In this document: piece after piece, positions 32,363 to 35,613 of the stretch
Numbering within the stretch: position 1 is the stretch's first letter
Layout of the letters: each line of letters opens with the position of its first letter
Assembly: GCA_046538375.1 (NCBI GenBank)
Contig: JBKHJA010000011.1
Location: forward strand, 1-35,613
Origin: JBKHJA01 sp046538375
GTDB lineage: Bacteria > Acidobacteriota > Aminicenantia > Aminicenantales > Aminicenantaceae
Length of the DNA: 35,613 bases
Reading direction: 5' to 3'
Program-made: the position numbers and the translations under genes
Notes under the pieces: model-generated
Databases searched by the model: none
What the model saw: only the letters and a program-made list of their open reading frames with translations
What the model was told of the DNA's origin: nothing

Positions 32363-33616
32363 TTACACCCCAACTGTTTGTTTTAATTTCTTAAATTTCA
32401 GCTCATTTTTTTCAACCATTCTCTTTGTAATCTTGAACTGGGTGGCCTTTTTTGATGAAGGAAGATGAAACATGATATCCAGCATAAGATCTTCGATAAT
32501 GCCTCTTAAACCTCTCGCTCCTAACTTCTTCTCCATGGATTTTTGAGCAATGGTCAAAAGAGCCTCTCTGGTGAATTCAAGCTGGACTCCCTCCATTTCA
32601 AACAGCTTTTTGAATTGCTTCACTATCGAATTCTTTGGTCTGGTGAGGATATCCACCAAATCTTTAACACTCAGGTCAGAGAATGTGGCCACCACAGGAA
32701 TTCTGCCAACCAGTTCCGGTATCAGCCCATATTTGATCAAATCCTGTGGAATCAGATGGATGTACATTTCATCCAGAGTTTCGGATCTCTTCCTGGGAAG
32801 ATCTGACTTGAATCCCACTATGGACTTTCCCGTTCTCTGAGCGATAATTTTTTCCAGTCCAATAAACGCCCCTCCGCAGATGAACAGTATATTTGTTGTA
32901 TCCACGGGGATGCATTCCTGGTAAGGATGTTTCCGTCCTCCTTGTGGAGGAATGTTGGCAGTGGTTCCTTCTATAATTTTTAATAAGGCTTGCTGGACGC
33001 CCTCCCCAGAGACATCTCTAGTTATGGAGGGACTGTCATTCTTACGGCTTACCTTATCGATTTCATCGATATATATAATGCCTTTTTGGGTCTTTTCAAT
33101 GTTTCCTTTTGCTGCCTGAAAAAGCTTGAGTACGATATTCTCCACATCTTCTCCCACGTAGCCAGCCTCGGTGAGAGATGTGGCATCGGCAATGGCAAAA
33201 GGCACGGATAATATCCTGGCAAGAGTTTGGGCCATCAGGGTTTTCCCCGTTCCTGTAGGTCCGATGAACAGGATATTGCTTTTGGTCAATTCCACTTCAT
33301 CGGAAATATTCCTCTTGAAATTGATGCGTTTGTAATGATTGTAAACCGCCACAGAGATTCTTTTCTTTGCTCCTTCTTGGCCGATGATGTATCCATCCAA
33401 AGCTTTTTTAATTTCAAACGGTGTGGGAAATTCAGTCCGTTCCTTTTTTTCTCCCAATCTTTCTGTAAATATAATAGAATGTGCGAGTTCCACACAATTG
33501 TCACAGATATAGACTCCCTTGGGACCCGCAATAAGCTTTCGTACCTGAGATTGAGTTCGGTTGCAAAAATTGCATCTGGCCGGAGTTTTTATTCTTTGCT
33601 GATAACTGTCATCCAT
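32363..33616 (-). CDS. clpX: ClpX, ATP-binding unfoldase of ClpXP
   Basis: A 417-residue AAA+ unfoldase that recognises tagged substrates and threads them into ClpP. The N-terminal zinc-binding domain has C15, C18, C38 and C41. Walker A is GPTGTGKT (119-126), followed by the pore loop GYVGED, Walker B YIDEIDK and the RKH loop in GGRKHPYQE. The length is normal. It lies 40 bases after clpP and 2 bases before lon, in the usual tig-clpP-clpX-lon order, which supports joint expression as a proteostasis operon. Confidence 0.97.
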   Translation of the reverse strand: MDDSYQQRIKTPARCNFCNRTQSQVRKLIAGPKGVYICDNCVELAHSIIFTERLGEKKERTEFPTPFEIKKALDGYIIGQEGAKKRISVAVYNHYKRINFKRNISDEVELTKSNILFIGPTGTGKTLMAQTLARILSVPFAIADATSLTEAGYVGEDVENIVLKLFQAAKGNIEKTQKGIIYIDEIDKVSRKNDSPSITRDVSGEGVQQALLKIIEGTTANIPPQGGRKHPYQECIPVDTTNILFICGGAFIGLEKIIAQRTGKSIVGFKSDLPRKRSETLDEMYIHLIPQDLIKYGLIPELVGRIPVVATFSDLSVKDLVDILTRPKNSIVKQFKKLFEMEGVQLEFTREALLTIAQKSMEKKLGARGLRGIIEDLMLDIMFHLPSSKKATQFKITKRMVEKNELKFKKLKQTVGV

Positions 33617-33656
33617 GGTTAACTCTTGATAAGGGAATGATATTTAAAGAGCTTGA

Positions 33657-34253
33657 TTATTTTTTTGAATGATTCCTGTTTTCAATGATTGCATCGATTA
33701 TACCGTATTCTTTTGCCTGCTCAGGAGTCATGATAAAATCTCTCTCAATATCAGTTTGGATTCTCTTTTTTGGCTGCTGGGTATGTCTGGTTAAGATATC
33801 ATGAATATTTTCTCTTATTCTTAAGATTTCTTTGGCTTGAATGGCCACATCAGAAGCCTGTCCATGGTAGGCACCAGAAGGTTGATGCAGTACAATCCTG
33901 GCATTGGGAAGGGAGTTTCTCTTCCCCTTGGTTCCCGCCGCCAGAAGGACAGCAGCCATACTGGCTGCCTGGCCTACGCAGATGGTAGCAATTTCTGAAT
34001 TGATAAACTGCATGGTATCGTATATGGCTAAGCCAGAAGTGATGCTTCCTCCAGGAGAGTTGATGTACAACGAAATTTCTTCCTCTGGTTTTTCAGCTTC
34101 CAGATAAAGGAGCTGTGCGATAACCAAATTAGCCACATCATCGTTTATATCAGACCCGATAAAAATAATATTGTCTTTAAGAAGTCGGGAATAAATGTCA
34201 TATGCTCGTTCATATTTTCCGTCTTGTTCTATGATGAAGGGGATTAATGCCAT
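33657..34253 (-). CDS. clpP: ClpP, proteolytic subunit of ClpXP
   Basis: A 198-residue serine peptidase that forms the tetradecameric chamber. The triad is S98 (GQAASMAA), H123 (RIVLHQPSG) and D172 (ERDFIMTPEQA). The IYINSPGG-like strand reads LYINSPGG at 63-70. The N-terminus MALIPFIIEQ resembles mature ClpP forms that need little or no propeptide removal. It starts 10 bases after the trigger factor stop. Confidence 0.97.
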   Translation of the reverse strand: MALIPFIIEQDGKYERAYDIYSRLLKDNIIFIGSDINDDVANLVIAQLLYLEAEKPEEEISLYINSPGGSITSGLAIYDTMQFINSEIATICVGQAASMAAVLLAAGTKGKRNSLPNARIVLHQPSGAYHGQASDVAIQAKEILRIRENIHDILTRHTQQPKKRIQTDIERDFIMTPEQAKEYGIIDAIIENRNHSKK

Positions 34254-34263
34254 GAGAAAGCTT

Positions 34264-35523
34264 TCATTCTATTATAGCGCTGTTGACTAAAAAGTCAACC
34301 GTCTTTTTGTACAGGATGGTGTTCTTCAGCTCTTCTCTCTTTCCTTCTTTGTTTATCGTTTCTACAACTTTAGCCAAGGGCAGATTGTTGGCTTCAGCCA
34401 TAGACTTCATCTCCTGATGAACGTCCTCTTCCGATACCTCGATGTTTTCATTCTCCGCTATTCTCCTCCAAATCAGATGATTCTTGAGGTTCTGCTGGGC
34501 CTTCTTTCTTGCCTCAATCTTAAGCTTTCGTTTCTCTTCCTGGTTTAAATTCTGTGAAGAACTTGAAGAGAGAAGCCGGTTTAAAACAGCTTTGTATTCT
34601 GCTTCTATTATAGATTCTGGAATCTCGAAACTTATTTTCTTGGAAATATTTTTTATGATGTCTTCGGCCATCTCCTTTCTGGCCTCTTTCTGCTTGGACT
34701 GCTTTATTTTCTCTTTTACCTCCTTTCTTAAACTCTTCAGATTTTCATAATCTCCAAGATCTCTGGCGAAATCGTCGTTGATTTGGGGGACCCTTCTCTC
34801 TTTGATAGAAATAACCTTTAGGTTGTATTCAACCTCTTTTCCCGCCAGTTTTTTGTTTGGATGGTCCTGGCTGTGGGCTATGACAAAATTGCTGTCCTGA
34901 CCAGGTTTCAAACCGGATAGATTTTGGTTCAATTCTTCTTCATTGGAAGTATCTCCAGCCACCATAATGATCTTCTCTTTAGGAAAATATCTTTTTGTTC
35001 CCGTGTCTCTTCCTCTCATTTCAGCCACCACATAATCTCCATCAGCCACTCCCCTATTCTCCACTGGGATATATTGAGCAGCATTCAAACGAAGTTCTTC
35101 TAAAGCCTGGTTGACTTCCTCCTCGGTCACAGATATTTTTTTTCTTTTCACTCTTTCCTTTTTATAATCAGGAAGAGGGACTTCCGGCCATATCTCAAAC
35201 TGAGCTTTAAAGTGAAGAGGTTCTCCTTCCTCAAAATGGAGATGGTTGAGGACAGGTGTTGCTATGGGGTTGAGATTTTGAGAGCGAAGCTCTTGCTGCA
35301 AAGCCTTGGGAACCAAGTCACTGATCAAAGAATCCTTAATCTGGGGGTAAAACATACGTTTGACCATCTCCTCAGGAGCTTTTCCGGGGCGGAATCCCGG
35401 AATTTTAGCTTGGCGGGAGTAACGGGCGACAATACGGTGGAATTCTTTCATCACTTTCTCTTTTTCCACTTCCACTTCTATCTCCCGCTTGCATTCACCG
35501 AGTTTTTTGACATGACTTTTCAT
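34264..35523 (-). CDS. tig: Trigger factor
   Basis: A ribosome-associated chaperone and prolyl isomerase of 419 residues. I start it at the ATG 35523 because MKSHVKKLGECKREIEVEVE is the expected N-terminus; the frame remains open 24 codons upstream, but that stretch overlaps tRNA-Leu sequence. The ribosome-binding tail has the signature G-F-R-x-G-K in IPGFRPGKAPEEMV (about 40-53). A diverged FKBP-like domain follows (about 150-235; GDYVVAEMRG), then the helical C-terminal substrate cradle. Only a weak ribosome-binding site (AGAAGAC) is visible. It is first protein gene of the tig-clpP-clpX-lon run and lies 37 bases after the tRNA. Confidence 0.93.
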   Translation of the reverse strand: MKSHVKKLGECKREIEVEVEKEKVMKEFHRIVARYSRQAKIPGFRPGKAPEEMVKRMFYPQIKDSLISDLVPKALQQELRSQNLNPIATPVLNHLHFEEGEPLHFKAQFEIWPEVPLPDYKKERVKRKKISVTEEEVNQALEELRLNAAQYIPVENRGVADGDYVVAEMRGRDTGTKRYFPKEKIIMVAGDTSNEEELNQNLSGLKPGQDSNFVIAHSQDHPNKKLAGKEVEYNLKVISIKERRVPQINDDFARDLGDYENLKSLRKEVKEKIKQSKQKEARKEMAEDIIKNISKKISFEIPESIIEAEYKAVLNRLLSSSSSQNLNQEEKRKLKIEARKKAQQNLKNHLIWRRIAENENIEVSEEDVHQEMKSMAEANNLPLAKVVETINKEGKREELKNTILYKKTVDFLVNSAIIE

Positions 35524-35560
35524 TTTGGTTAAATGTCTTCTGTTAAAATTGACTTTGGTA

Positions 35561-35613
35561 TGGGCAGAGCGGGACTCGAACCCGCACTCCTTCACCAGGA
35601 ACTAGGTCCTAAG
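35561..35613 (-). tRNA. tRNA-Leu (anticodon TAG), 3' part, cut by the window edge
   Basis: On the minus strand the window begins inside the anticodon loop CTTAGGA, giving anticodon TAG (complement of 35609-35611), which reads CUA/CUN leucine codons. Then follow the 3' anticodon stem CCTAG, a long class II variable arm (TTCC/GGAA-type stem), the T-arm GCGGG-TTCGAGT-CCCGC, the acceptor strand TCTGCCC and discriminator A. The next bases are TAC, so the CCA tail is not encoded. The D-arm and 5' acceptor strand lie outside the window. Confidence 0.9.

Noticed and set aside
35524..35595. N-terminal extension of trigger factor
   Set aside because: The extra codons read through the tRNA-Leu T-arm and the standard trigger factor N-terminus begins at 35523.

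Overview
The window looks like the chromosome of a Gram-negative, protein- and amino-acid-degrading heterotroph of moderate GC content. The evidence is a large TonB-dependent receptor with a carboxypeptidase-regulatory N-terminus, an unusually high share of Sec-exported hydrolases, a giant sortilin/BNR-type exoprotein, and a fermentative-looking amino acid module. This style recalls the Acidobacteriota/Aminicenantia. That placement is inferred from gene content only; no marker phylogeny was possible.

Layout. (1) 1-1972, plus strand: an ankyrin-repeat lipoprotein and a histone-deacetylase-family amidohydrolase with a Tat-like leader. (2) 2103-12941, minus strand: a peptide/amide utilisation block read in the order TonB receptor, S15/CocE hydrolase, C45 acyltransferase-type hydrolase, M20 deacylase, YfcC carrier, M28 carboxypeptidase. 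The M20 and YfcC genes overlap by 4 bases. (3) 13326-14594: a divergent P1/DmpA aminopeptidase. (4) 14628-19524, minus strand: a carboxypeptidase-regulatory/TPR protein, an approximately 800-base non-coding mosaic of palindromic repeats, and a 1081-residue BNR-repeat exoprotein. (5) 20048-26654, plus strand: a lysine 2,3-aminomutase-like radical SAM enzyme, a PcaR/PcaU-like IclR regulator, a class III aminotransferase, a thiolase and both subunits of a GctAB/CatIJ-type CoA-transferase. (6) 26812-28390: parA-parB. (7) 28614 to the right end, minus strand: tRNA-Leu(TAG), tig, clpP, clpX, lon, rho, a compact proteostasis and termination cluster.

How it fits together. The hydrolases on the left release amino acids from peptides or amides. 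The cluster at 20-26.6 kb reads as a complete beta-oxidative route for a beta-amino acid: alpha-to-beta amino shift, transamination to a 3-oxo acid, CoA activation, thiolytic cleavage. I do not recognise this exact gene set as the textbook kam/kdd/kce/kal lysine fermentation pathway. It is the main candidate for a little-described system.

A 15-base palindrome, TTCCGCATTGCGGAA, lies just downstream of the TonB receptor promoter. Degenerate copies sit downstream of the ankyrin gene promoter and, as two copies 20 bases apart, immediately upstream of the aminomutase promoter. This suggests that the IclR-family regulator ties peptide uptake to amino acid catabolism. Other items to check are a 16-base palindrome upstream of parA that could be a non-canonical parS or an operator, and an abnormal 23-residue stretch in Lon.
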